Source: Niallia endozanthoxylica (GTDB taxonomy: Bacteria; Bacillota; Bacilli; Bacillales; Cytobacillaceae). Taken from it: a stretch of 64,000 nt of DNA. The stretch is from NCBI RefSeq assembly GCF_008710145.1, contig NZ_VYKL01000039.1:60850-124849 (forward strand), read 5' to 3'. A program made the position numbers and the translations under genes. Below are positions 17,069-25,554 of the stretch, in pieces. The notes under the pieces were generated by a model. It had not been told where the DNA came from. It saw only the letters and a program-made list of their open reading frames with translations, and did no database searches. Position 1 is the first letter of the stretch. The number at the start of each line of letters is the position of its first letter.

Positions 17069-17854
17069 TTACTGGACTGTGTATCCTCCATCCAGAATCA
17101 CAGCCTGCCCCGTTACGCCACTTGCTTTATCACTTGCCAAAAAGACGGCATAGTCAGCAATTTCCTCTACGGATAAAAGTCTTTTTTGCGGGACTAGCGG
17201 TAAGAGCACTTCTCCAATCACACGATCCAAGCTTACATTTCTTGTTTTGGCTAAATCAGCTAATTGATTTCTGACAAGCGGTGTATCGACATAGCCCGGA
17301 CATAAGGCATTAACCGTAATTCCATGCTCAGCACCTTCCAATGCGGCTACCTTTGTCAAACCAATAACCCCATGCTTGGCACTATTGTAGGCTGCTTTAC
17401 CGGAAAAACCAATGACTCCATTAATTGAAGCCATATTGATGATTCGTCCAAACTTTTGCTCCTTCATTATTGGGAATACATTTTTAATCCCAATAAACGG
17501 AGCAGTCAGCATGACTTTTATTAGCAGCTCAAACTTTTCCGTTGGAAACTCTTCAATCGGTGCAACATATTGAAGACCAGCATTATTAACCAGAATATCA
17601 ATCTTCCCATACGCATCTCTTGCTAAATGAATACTATTTTTAAAAGCTTCCTCATTGGTCACATCACAAGGAGCAGCCAATACATTAAATCCCTGTTCAT
17701 TTAATTCCGTAGCAGCTTGTTCACTTTTTTCCACATTTAAGTCAGAAATCACCACACTTGCTCCCTCTTTGGCAAATGTTTTTGCCATTTCCAACCCAAT
17801 TCCGCTGGCTGCTCCTGTTATAAATGCTGTTTTTCCTTGTAATAGGTTTGTCAT
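17069..17854 (-). CDS. bdhA: 3-hydroxybutyrate dehydrogenase (SDR family)
   Basis: 261-aa short-chain dehydrogenase oxidising D-3-hydroxybutyrate to acetoacetate with NAD. The cofactor motif is TGAASGIG (about 14-21), with NNAG near 90 and the catalytic Ser...YNSAK. The stretches ITVNALCPGYVDTPLVRNQ and VPQKRLLSVEEIA are hallmarks of the 3-hydroxybutyrate subgroup. It is the first gene of a minus-strand run with the sigma-54 activator, an acyl dehydrogenase and scoAB, and has a near-perfect sigma-54 promoter about 170 bases upstream. The B. subtilis counterpart is yxjF beside scoAB. Confidence 0.92.
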   Translation of the reverse strand: MTNLLQGKTAFITGAASGIGLEMAKTFAKEGASVVISDLNVEKSEQAATELNEQGFNVLAAPCDVTNEEAFKNSIHLARDAYGKIDILVNNAGLQYVAPIEEFPTEKFELLIKVMLTAPFIGIKNVFPIMKEQKFGRIINMASINGVIGFSGKAAYNSAKHGVIGLTKVAALEGAEHGITVNALCPGYVDTPLVRNQLADLAKTRNVSLDRVIGEVLLPLVPQKRLLSVEEIADYAVFLASDKASGVTGQAVILDGGYTVQ

Positions 17855-18022
17855 CCTCGAGTTCCCCCTTTATTCTCTAGAAATTGAACCTTTGTTAATC
17901 CTTGAAATAAGTCTCCGATTAAAAAAGCTTTGTTTATTAACATAGTTGATTTTTTAACTCATCTAAATCTGTATGATTATGAAGTGACAGGAGAAAATGA
18001 AATTCCCTCGCCTGTTTAATAA

Positions 18023-18038
18023 GCAAAGATTATGCCAA
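18023..18038 (-). promoter_or_regulatory. Sigma-54 promoter of bdhA
   Basis: On the minus strand TTGGCATAATCTTTGC has GG at -24 and GC at -12 separated by exactly ten bases, matching the sigma-54 (SigL) consensus TTGGCAC-N5-TTGCW at all key positions. It faces bdhA, with a leader of about 160 bases, and lies 42 bases from the first of three palindromes that could bind the neighbouring activator. Confidence 0.85.
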
Positions 18039-18079
18039 CACAAAAAACTGATTTAAAAAGAATTAGTCACTAGTGACAA

Positions 18080-18143
18080 TTCCGACAAAACGGAAAATTC
18101 CAATTTTCCGGAATAAAATACAAGTAATTCCTAAAATCCGGAA
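18080..18143. promoter_or_regulatory. Three TTCC-N8-GGAA palindromes (probable activator sites)
   Basis: Three copies of ATTCC-N8-GGAAW occur, with TTCC-N8-GGAA cores at 18080-18095, 18098-18113 and 18128-18143. The first two 18-base units abut exactly. They lie 40-105 bases upstream of the sigma-54 -24 element, in the place of an upstream activating sequence. The neighbouring Fis-type activator is the natural binder. They also lie 150-220 bases upstream of the divergent diguanylate cyclase gene. A separate perfect palindrome, GTCACTAGTGAC, lies just before them at 18066-18077. Confidence 0.75.
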
Positions 18144-18302
18144 TGTATAAATAAACAAATCATTGAGGTTTTAAGAATCCATTCATCAATTTTAGGATGT
18201 AACTGGTATAATAGAACTATATAATATGGAAAACTTCACTAATCTTTTTTATAGAAAAAATTGTAATTAAACTCATACTATCCCCTATAAGGAGTGCAAG
18301 TG

Positions 18303-19844
18303 GTGAGGATTGGATTTAGAACAAAACTAATGGTAATTATGGGGGTATTTACTCTTCTTCTTACCTTCACAGTTTCCTTTATAGATCAAAAACGTTTATA
18401 TAAAAGTTTAATAGAAGAAAGAGAAGTTCAAAAATCATTGATTCAAGATAATATCATTACATCCATATCAAGCATAGATAAGGCTTATCAAGTATTGGAT
18501 AGTGATTTGGAAGCAAAAATGCTGAAGTATTCAACCATGTTAGGGGAGAAATATAAATCGAATCCAAACTTTGATGATTGGGATTTTGAACAACTAAAAC
18601 AGGATTTTGAAGGTATTGATATTTATATTATCAACCGCGATCTGATTATTACTCACAGCAGTTACAAAACTGATGTTGGAATAGACTTCAAACTGTATCC
18701 TAAGTTCTCTGAGAATTTAATGAAGATAATGGATAGCAGCCAATTTGTTGCTGATAATATGGATTTAGAAACTCTGACAGGAAATCTAAGGAAATATAGC
18801 TATTATCCCACACATGATCACAATTATGTCATTGAATTAGGTTTTCCTTTAACCAACAATGAGCTTTTCGAAATGTTAAGTTTTTTGAAGGTTACAGAAC
18901 AGTTGGAAAAAAAATATTCAATGGTGGACGAAATCACTGTTTATACTCAGGATGGACTGGCTCTTGGCAAATTGAACCCTGATGGGAATACGCTTTATCT
19001 TGACAAGAAGCACAGTACTATACTTGAACGTTCCAGAACAAATAGTGAGGGAAAAACGGTCGTCCCTAATCCTGATAATCCAAATATTGTTCATGAGTTT
19101 GTCCCTTATACCATAGGAAAGAAAACAGATCAAACTCTAAAATATGCTGATTTTCGAATGGTTGAAATCGTTTATAATGAAAGCCAGTTCAACCAGCTAC
19201 TTAAAGAAAATAAAAAGATTTTCATTCTGCAATTAGCATTAACAATCATTATTGCATTTCTTATTTCCTATACTATCGCCCGGCTAGTTGCCAAACCAAT
19301 GTACCTTGCTTTTCATGATTTATTAACCGGATTAGCGAATCGAGCGTCTTTTCAGACAAAATTAGAAGAAAGTTTCAAATACATAGAGAAAAACAAAAGC
19401 CCATTCGCTGTTCTAACGTTAGACTTAGATCACTTTAAATCGGTTAATGACACTCTTGGTCATGACGGAGGAGATCTTTTGTTAATGGAGTATGCTAAAA
19501 GGATTAAAGCTGCTATTGGCAGTTCTGCTTTTGCTGCCCGATTGGGTGGAGATGAATTTGCCATCATCTTAACCGATTTCAGCGTGGAAAAGCAAGCTGT
19601 TGAAATTGCGGAACGTATTTTATCTGAATCCACCAGACCGATATTAATTAATGGTAAAGATGTCGTTAAAGAAGTTGGAGTCACTACAAGTATCGGTATC
19701 GCTATTGCACCGCTACATGGGGAAGATTCGCAAACGATTTATAAAAATGCTGACCGCGCTCTATACTATGCCAAACATTCTGGAAAAAACGTTTATAAGA
19801 TATTTGATTGGGAATTGGTGAAAGAGTCAGATGAAATAGAATAA
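18303..19844 (+). CDS. Membrane diguanylate cyclase with extracytoplasmic sensor
   Basis: 513-aa protein that would make cyclic di-GMP from GTP. A membrane segment near residues 8-25 and a second near 305-325 (IFILQLALTIIIAFLISYTI) enclose an extracytoplasmic region of about 280 residues, probably a Cache-like sensor. The C-terminus is a GGDEF domain with an intact RLGGDEFAIIL active site; I see no RxxD inhibitory site just before it. AAGGAG ends at 18294, which favours the GTG at 18303 over the GTGs at 18294 and 18300. It is divergent from bdhA and shares that intergenic region. Confidence 0.88.
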   Translation: MRIGFRTKLMVIMGVFTLLLTFTVSFIDQKRLYKSLIEEREVQKSLIQDNIITSISSIDKAYQVLDSDLEAKMLKYSTMLGEKYKSNPNFDDWDFEQLKQDFEGIDIYIINRDLIITHSSYKTDVGIDFKLYPKFSENLMKIMDSSQFVADNMDLETLTGNLRKYSYYPTHDHNYVIELGFPLTNNELFEMLSFLKVTEQLEKKYSMVDEITVYTQDGLALGKLNPDGNTLYLDKKHSTILERSRTNSEGKTVVPNPDNPNIVHEFVPYTIGKKTDQTLKYADFRMVEIVYNESQFNQLLKENKKIFILQLALTIIIAFLISYTIARLVAKPMYLAFHDLLTGLANRASFQTKLEESFKYIEKNKSPFAVLTLDLDHFKSVNDTLGHDGGDLLLMEYAKRIKAAIGSSAFAARLGGDEFAIILTDFSVEKQAVEIAERILSESTRPILINGKDVVKEVGVTTSIGIAIAPLHGEDSQTIYKNADRALYYAKHSGKNVYKIFDWELVKESDEIE

Positions 19845-19947
19845 ATGACCGTGCTTAATTCAAAAATTAATGGTTAATTTTTAAAAAGTGTATTCACTTA
19901 TTTTATATTAGACTTATTTCTAAAGCTTGATAAATAAATTTCAACAA

Positions 19948-19995
19948 ATAGGGGTTGTCCTGCAGGTGTCTGACATCTACAGGACAGCCCCTATT
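19948..19995. repeat. 48-base nearly perfect inverted repeat
   Basis: The 24-base arms, beginning ATAGGGGTTGTCCTG and ending CAGGACAGCCCCTAT, pair almost completely, including the inner AGGTGTC/GACATCT; the few exceptions are G-T pairs or single offsets. There is no T tract after it. It lies about 100 bases after the cyclase gene. It could be a terminator stem, a small mobile repeat or a structured RNA. I saw no second copy here. The rest of the 355-base gap before modA holds nothing coding. Confidence 0.6.
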
Positions 19996-20134
19996 CGCTA
20001 TACGATTAAGCTCACTTCTTCTATTACCAAACAGAAAATCGTATTTCCCCTGGAGAAAGAATAAAAAAATGAACAGGTTGGTTTTTAGCATAAATAAGTT
20101 TTCTAAAAAACTTTGATGAAACACATTCAGTTTT

Positions 20135-20176
20135 ATAATTAGTTATAATGAAGATAGTAAAATTACAACTAATTAT
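20135..20176. promoter_or_regulatory. Inverted repeat upstream of modA
   Basis: ATAATTAGTTATAAT (20135-20149) and ATTACAACTAATTAT (20162-20176) are 15-base arms with one mismatch around a 12-base spacer. It lies 24 bases before the modA start and includes a TATAAT-like -10, so it is a candidate operator for a molybdate-responsive or other regulator. Confidence 0.5.
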
Positions 20177-20199
20177 ATCTGCAGAATAGAGGTGGCAAT

Positions 20200-21021
20200 A
20201 TGCAAAAACAGTTTAAGTTCGTCAGTATTTTTTTACTTTTACTTATGATAACAGCGGCGTGTTCTAATAACCGGAACACCGATAAAGTTTCAGACAAAGA
20301 GGAAACACAAACAGAAACTGAAAAAAAGGAAAATGTTGAATTAACCATTTCAGCAGCAGCCAGTTTGAAAGAGGCAATGGATGTTATTGGGCATACATAT
20401 CAAGAAGAACATCCCGAAGTACGCCTGAAATTTAACTTTGGAGCTTCTGGTTCTTTGCAGCAACAAATCTCTCAAGGAGCGCCGATTGATCTATTTTTCT
20501 CAGCAGCAGAAGATAAATTTGATGGATTGGTTGAGAAAGGAACTATTGCAAATGAAGATGGATTGGACCTCCTTGGAAATGAACTTGTATTAATTGTCCC
20601 AAAGGCGGATCAATCGATTAAAGGTTTCAACAATCTTGTAAAAAAAGAGGTTGGTAAAATTTCAATCGGAACTCCTGAAACAGTACCTGCGGGAAAATAC
20701 GCAAAAGAGTCTCTTGAAAAGATGGATATTTGGAAAAAGCTTGAGTCAAAAATAGTTTATGCCAAAGATGTCCGTCAAGTATTAACCTATGTTGAAACGG
20801 GTAATGTTGACGCTGGAATTGTGTACAAAACAGATGCATTGGTTTCTGATAAAGTAGAAATTGTTGCATCTGCCGATCCTTCGACACACACTCCTATTAT
20901 TTATCCTGTCGGTATCATTAAAGATTCTAAACAATACGAAACAGCAAGAGATTTTTACGAGTATTTACAAAGTGACAATGCCTTAAAGGTCTTTGAAGAA
21001 TATGGATTTACTAGTAAATAA
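20200..21021 (+). CDS. modA: Molybdate ABC transporter substrate-binding lipoprotein
   Basis: 273-aa extracellular binding protein for molybdate or tungstate. A lipoprotein signal ends at TAAC, followed by a charged Glu/Lys/Thr linker. Oxyanion-binding motifs of ModA are clear: AAASLKEAMDVIG, NFGASGSLQQQI with GAPIDLFFSAAEDK, and GNVDAGIVYKTDAL. The ATG follows GAGGTGG. It overlaps the permease gene by 20 bases, indicating translational coupling. Molybdate is needed for the cofactor to which MoaC, encoded at 56 kb, contributes. Confidence 0.93.
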   Translation: MQKQFKFVSIFLLLLMITAACSNNRNTDKVSDKEETQTETEKKENVELTISAAASLKEAMDVIGHTYQEEHPEVRLKFNFGASGSLQQQISQGAPIDLFFSAAEDKFDGLVEKGTIANEDGLDLLGNELVLIVPKADQSIKGFNNLVKKEVGKISIGTPETVPAGKYAKESLEKMDIWKKLESKIVYAKDVRQVLTYVETGNVDAGIVYKTDALVSDKVEIVASADPSTHTPIIYPVGIIKDSKQYETARDFYEYLQSDNALKVFEEYGFTSK

Positions 21022-21682
21022 AGAGTTCATCCAAGAATTTTTGAGTCCCATTTATTTATCTTTGAAAATAGCAACTGTATCTGGGGTAATCGTTATTCTA
21101 TTAGGAACATTGGCAGGGCGACTGCTAGCTAGAAAGTCTTTTAAGGGGAAAGCCGTTTTGGAGACGTTTCTCATGCTTCCGATGGTACTCCCGCCAACAG
21201 TTGTTGGATTCTTTCTTATTGTCATCTTCGGAAAGAATAGCATAGTTGGACAGGCTATTGAGTGGCTTTTTAAACAGCCGATTATTTTTACTTGGTGGGC
21301 TGCTGTCATTGCTTCAATTGTTGTAGCCTTTCCACTAATGTATCAGTCCGCAAAATCAGGATTTCAAGGAATAAACCTTGATATTGAGGAAGCTGCAAGG
21401 GTAGATGGAGCGAATGAATGGGGAGTTTTATTATTTATCTCTATTCCTCTCGCTTCAAAGGCCCTTATTTCGGGGAGTATATTAAGCTTTGCACGGGCTT
21501 TGGGCGAATTTGGTGCTACCTTAATGTTCGCTGGAAACATTCCAGGAGAAACTCAGACTATTCCTACAGCCATTTATATAGCCATTGATTCTGGTAATAT
21601 GACAATGGCATGGCTGTGGGTCATTTCCATCGTCATTCTTTCCTTTATCATGCTGCTGACTGTCCGGGCAAAACAAGAATAA
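21002..21682 (+). CDS. modB: Molybdate ABC transporter permease
   Basis: 226-aa membrane permease with about five hydrophobic helices. The EAA loop is DIEEAARVDGANEWGVLLFI, and LPMVLPPTVVGFFLI and FARALGEFGATLMFAGN are typical of ModB. The ATG at 21002 lies inside the end of modA; a TTG at 20993 is an alternative. No ModC ATPase follows: the operon ends in a hairpin at 21688. I recall that the B. subtilis yvgLM pair also lacks an adjacent ATPase, so one encoded elsewhere probably serves. Confidence 0.92.
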   Translation: MDLLVNKEFIQEFLSPIYLSLKIATVSGVIVILLGTLAGRLLARKSFKGKAVLETFLMLPMVLPPTVVGFFLIVIFGKNSIVGQAIEWLFKQPIIFTWWAAVIASIVVAFPLMYQSAKSGFQGINLDIEEAARVDGANEWGVLLFISIPLASKALISGSILSFARALGEFGATLMFAGNIPGETQTIPTAIYIAIDSGNMTMAWLWVISIVILSFIMLLTVRAKQE

Positions 21683-21687
21683 TGCCA

Positions 21688-21720
21688 TGAAAGAGGCTTG
21701 AGAAATTCAAGCCTCTTTCA
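21688..21720 (+). terminator. Terminator after modAB
   Basis: TGAAAGAGGCTTGA (21688-21701) pairs with TCAAGCCTCTTTCA (21707-21720) across a five-base loop, followed by a T-rich stretch. It lies five bases past the modB stop. Confidence 0.85.
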
Positions 21721-21807
21721 TCTGTCTGTTTTATCAAATTTTAAAATAATTATTGTCCATAGCAAAAAAATGGCACTTGAGGATTCACGTCCCCTGCAAA
21801 CTGCTAA

Positions 21808-23226
21808 TTATTGCTTAAGAGGATTATAGGCATCCTTCCCCAATTTCTCTTCCCATTCTTCACGCCACGCCTTGACCTTATCATTAATCTCCTTGTGAGC
21901 AGACCACATTTCCTTCTCTTTTTCTTCTTTTATTGCTTTAAAATCACTAGCCCTTATGTCCTCATTTTCATCTGCTAATGACAATACGTACTCTTCTGTT
22001 TCATCCGATATCAGTTTTTCATCATTGAGGAAATAAGCTGCATTTTTGATCCTATTCCTCTCGCGGTCGGATGCAAAATATAATGGATTGTATATATCGT
22101 TCATTCTCTGCATCGCATCTGTTGTATCTTTCAAATCAACACCGTTTGTCCAGACAAGCTGTCCAATGGTCGGGCGCCATTTTTTTAATACCTGTGTTTC
22201 TAATTCTGACTTATCGCGAACCGTTGCATAAATACCGCCTCCTGCATCCGCTACCTGCTTTAACTGCTGCTGACCCTCATCATCTACATCGAAGCCTATA
22301 ATATTCACCTTTGCTTGAATGTTGTTTTCCTGTAATTTCTTCGCTGCTGCAACAGGGTCTCCGCCGCAGGTTTCAATTCCGTCACTAACAATATAGACGA
22401 TATTATAATAGTCTTCCGTATTATATGGTGCCAGTAACTCATAGGATTTTTCAATAGCTCCGGCAAGAGGAGTCCACCCGCTTGCATTGAATGAATTTAG
22501 AGCCTGGCTAAAGGAACCTGCATCATACGGCTGCAGCGGATAAACGGATTCAACAGCGCCGCAGGATAATGTTTTATCCGTATCACTGCCAGTACCAACA
22601 TGACCATAGGCTAATAACGAGATATTTGCATCTTCCGGCATTTGCTCCATAAACTTGCCGATTGTTTCCTTCGCAAGACTCATTTTACTGCCTCCGCTTA
22701 CTTCTGCCTTCATGCTTCCGCTCGCATCAATCAAAACCACTGCGTTCATCTTTTTATTAGCAGTTTCCGTTTGATTGGCCCCATCTGGCAGCTCTGGCAT
22801 TTCAAACCCATGCTCGTAGTTAGTTAACTGATCATAATATTCTTTATACTGACCGGAGCCAATCTGATAAATAAGATAATCATAGACTTCTTCCTTTGTT
22901 AAATCAGTATTTTCTTTAAAATAATCACGTAATTCTTTTTCCATAATCGGCCTAAAGGTTTCTTCATAGAAAGCATTATAATCACCGATATTCCAACCGG
23001 TAACCATTTCTATCTCCTTGTCCATATGCTCTTGAATGAGAATTCCTTCTTTTTGTTCAATCATTTCCTCCATTGTCCTTGCCGCTTTCGGGATTTCCTT
23101 AGTTGCTTCCTCAACGTTTTCACTAGGTTCCTTTTTGTCCTCCGTTTGAGTTTGTTCTCCACACCCCGCAAGTAATAAGACAAAAGTAAAACAAATACAT
23201 CCGATTAAGAATCCTCGCTTCCTCAT
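21808..23226 (-). CDS. Lipoprotein with von Willebrand factor A domain
   Basis: 472 aa. The start at 23226 (MRKRGF) follows GGGGTGG; an upstream TTG is rejected. A lipoprotein signal ends at LLAGC, so the protein sits on the outer face of the membrane. Residues about 170-370 form a vWA domain with a complete metal site: DASGS, the Thr in GWTPLAGAIE and SDGIETCGGDP. The C-terminal 100 residues are charged and probably helical. vWA lipoproteins usually mediate metal-dependent protein binding; the partner here is unknown. It is a single gene on the minus strand between modAB and another lipoprotein. Confidence 0.85.
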   Translation of the reverse strand: MRKRGFLIGCICFTFVLLLAGCGEQTQTEDKKEPSENVEEATKEIPKAARTMEEMIEQKEGILIQEHMDKEIEMVTGWNIGDYNAFYEETFRPIMEKELRDYFKENTDLTKEEVYDYLIYQIGSGQYKEYYDQLTNYEHGFEMPELPDGANQTETANKKMNAVVLIDASGSMKAEVSGGSKMSLAKETIGKFMEQMPEDANISLLAYGHVGTGSDTDKTLSCGAVESVYPLQPYDAGSFSQALNSFNASGWTPLAGAIEKSYELLAPYNTEDYYNIVYIVSDGIETCGGDPVAAAKKLQENNIQAKVNIIGFDVDDEGQQQLKQVADAGGGIYATVRDKSELETQVLKKWRPTIGQLVWTNGVDLKDTTDAMQRMNDIYNPLYFASDRERNRIKNAAYFLNDEKLISDETEEYVLSLADENEDIRASDFKAIKEEKEKEMWSAHKEINDKVKAWREEWEEKLGKDAYNPLKQ

Positions 23227-23631
23227 TTTCAACCACCCCTCAATATGTAGGACTAACAATAAGACTTATCCACCTACTACTATCTAACCAAGCGGAACTT
23301 CAGTCAAATTTTCCAATGAATCGACAACACTCTATTTCTAGTGCTTTTTATCCTCTATCTATGTAAACCTAATGAGAAAAAAGAAATATATTCATTCAGA
23401 AAAAAAGGTCTAATACTACAAATATTCCTGAATTCCACAAAGAAAACCTGATACCTCAAGATTACTTTTGGGTATAAGTGTTCATTTTTAGATAATTCCG
23501 ATTAAGTTACAATGAATATAGTCGTTGATACAATAGAATATTTTACATAAATATTAAGATTCTAATCATTCCATTTCTTATCCTTTAGACTAATTCTTAG
23601 GTATGTACCCAATGAAAGGAGATTTATCGTT
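23227..23631. other. Intergenic region, no gene seen
   Basis: This 405-base AT-rich gap lies between two divergent lipoprotein genes and should hold both promoters. I see no clear -35/-10 pair, RNA structure or repeat that I can defend. Confidence 0.5.
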
Positions 23632-24639
23632 TTGAAGAAACTTTTTGCAAGTCTTTGTTTTTTATTATTTTTAGCGGGCTGTGGTAATGATTCAGCCACC
23701 AGCGTGGAAGGAAAAGAAGAAGAAGGAACGAAACAGGCTGACAAACAACCGGCAACTGATGACGAGCAAGTTCAAGAAAAGAAAAAGGTTAAGGCGGAGC
23801 CTGTTACTAAAAAGGATGGACAAGGCGATTATCATGTCTTATTTGACGGGGACATTCAAGTAAAGGATAATACGCTAACAGCTTCTGGAACCACCAATTT
23901 ACTGCCAGGCTCGAAGCTCTTCTTCCAAATAGATGCATTGGATGGTGTGATTATCGGGAGTTCTGCTACTACTCTCGTAAAAAATGATGGGTCTTTTCAA
24001 TTGGAACAAAAGCTTCCTAGCAATTATGACTTTCCTGTCGTAAATAGTAGAATTGTTTTTAATCCGGCTTCAAGTACGGATGATAAAATTACAAGCCACT
24101 ATACAGAAATGGGTGAGCCTCTGACAGGACCTTTCGTCCGCCTTTATACGGAAGGTAATGAATTAAGGAAGGAAATTTCAGTGGGTACGGAGATTCCACT
24201 CGACAACACAGAGACCGTTATTCCTATAGAAGCACCGTCATGGAATATACCGGAGGATTACGGTTCACCGAATGTTTGGATGGAAGCAGAAGTACAAGAG
24301 GATGAAAATTTTATCTATATTTCTGGAAAAAGCAACTTACTGGAAGGAACATCGATACACGGAATGCTAGATATTGAAGGTTATATTACCTCAGGTTATT
24401 CAGACAGGGACAATACAAATCCTGATGGTTCGTTCCACCTGGTTATCAACCATCCAAAGAAGAAAATAGAAGATCTACAAGGATATGAAATACGACTAAA
24501 ATTCTCCCCTTCTGATTCAAATAGCTTTCCTTATATTTATGAAACCTATGGTGAAAACGGGGAACAGCTTCAAGGAAATCTTGTCGTAAATGAAAACGGT
24601 GAGAATGAAATTGTCTATGTATTGAATGTACAAAAATAA
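23632..24639 (+). CDS. Lipoprotein with two repeated beta domains, unknown function
   Basis: 335 aa, TTG start after AAAGGAG. The signal ends LFLAGC, then a linker rich in Glu and Lys leads to two related domains. Matching segments are ASGTTNLLPGSKL with ISGKSNLLEGTSI, NDGSFQLEQKLP with PDGSFHLVINHP, and YTEMGEPLTG with YETYGENGEQLQG, so residues about 65-185 and 205-330 arose by internal duplication. I do not recognise a named family; the fold is probably an all-beta surface domain. It is monocistronic, ending in a terminator at 24686-24732. Confidence 0.8.
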   Translation: MKKLFASLCFLLFLAGCGNDSATSVEGKEEEGTKQADKQPATDDEQVQEKKKVKAEPVTKKDGQGDYHVLFDGDIQVKDNTLTASGTTNLLPGSKLFFQIDALDGVIIGSSATTLVKNDGSFQLEQKLPSNYDFPVVNSRIVFNPASSTDDKITSHYTEMGEPLTGPFVRLYTEGNELRKEISVGTEIPLDNTETVIPIEAPSWNIPEDYGSPNVWMEAEVQEDENFIYISGKSNLLEGTSIHGMLDIEGYITSGYSDRDNTNPDGSFHLVINHPKKKIEDLQGYEIRLKFSPSDSNSFPYIYETYGENGEQLQGNLVVNENGENEIVYVLNVQK

Positions 24640-24685
24640 TAAGGACGGCAGGGAACAGGTCCTGTATCCCTGAAGGAAAATAATG

Positions 24686-24732
24686 AAGGAAAGCTCTGTG
24701 AGAAAACACGAATCTCTACAGAACTTTCCTTT
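24686..24732 (+). terminator. Terminator after the repeated-domain lipoprotein
   Basis: AAGGAAAGCTCTGT (24686-24699) pairs with ACAGAACTTTCCTT (24718-24731). A smaller hairpin, CAGGGA/TCCCTG, precedes it at about 24651-24674. Confidence 0.7.
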
Positions 24733-24777
24733 ATCGTGATTGCTTGAAGCCATTATTTACCTAAAGGACTTTTGTTC

Positions 24778-25320
24778 TTATCGGATTGTGAATAATGCTT
24801 TTGACCAAGGAATTAGTTGATCTAACATTTGATTAACAGAATCCTCTTGTACCGCCTTTGGTTTAAAGTCAGTACCATTCTCAAAATCAGTGAATAATGA
24901 CAATGCAGGATGTACACGAACATCAGCAACTAGCAATTCACCTAAAATACCACGTAAATGTTCAGCCGCACGCGCACCACCTACTGAACCATAAGATACG
25001 ATTCCAGCTGCCTTATTGTTCCATTCTTCACGAAGATAATCTAATGCATTTTTAAGTGCTCCTGTAATTGAGTGATTATATTCTTGAACAATAAATACGA
25101 ACCCATCTTGAGCTGCAATACTTTCTGACCATGCTGCTGCACCTGAAGCGTCTGCTCCTGCCTCACCAAGTAATGGCAGTTTATAGTCTGCAATATCAAT
25201 AATAGTATAATTCGCGTCCCCACGCTTATCCGCTATTTCTTTTACCCACTCAGCTACTTGTGGGCTCACACGTCCTTCACGCGTAGATCCGATAATAATC
25301 CCGATGTTTAATTTTGTCAT
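24778..25320 (-). CDS. NADPH-dependent FMN reductase
   Basis: 180-aa flavodoxin-like enzyme that reduces FMN, quinones or azo compounds. The FMN phosphate loop is GSTREGR near residues 10-16, and QEYNHSITGALKNALDYL plus YGSVGGARAAEHL are typical of the family. I choose the ATG at 25320 because GAGGAGGAAG lies upstream; the longer frame would put that ribosome site inside the gene. It is monocistronic. A degenerate MhqR-like half-site at about 25448 is too weak to claim. Confidence 0.88.
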   Translation of the reverse strand: MTKLNIGIIIGSTREGRVSPQVAEWVKEIADKRGDANYTIIDIADYKLPLLGEAGADASGAAAWSESIAAQDGFVFIVQEYNHSITGALKNALDYLREEWNNKAAGIVSYGSVGGARAAEHLRGILGELLVADVRVHPALSLFTDFENGTDFKPKAVQEDSVNQMLDQLIPWSKALFTIR

Positions 25321-25554
25321 TGTTTCTTCCTCCTCATTTTTTGCTCCAAATAGTTTATTTAAAAATCTCACTTACCTCACCCACTTACAATTATTCCTTT
25401 TCAAGTATCCATATACTACAAGACAAGATAAATCTCTCTGATTAGGTTATCTTGAATTAAAGACTTTTACCAAAAAAATAACCTGCTTTTTTCCTTCAGA
25501 CCGACTCGTTTTAATCATTCAATCGTTTGACTAAGCTTAATCTCTGAAACTATC

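Noticed and set aside
25448..25464. MhqR-like half-site upstream of the FMN reductase
   Set aside because: Only the left half (TATCTTGAATT) matches; the right half does not.
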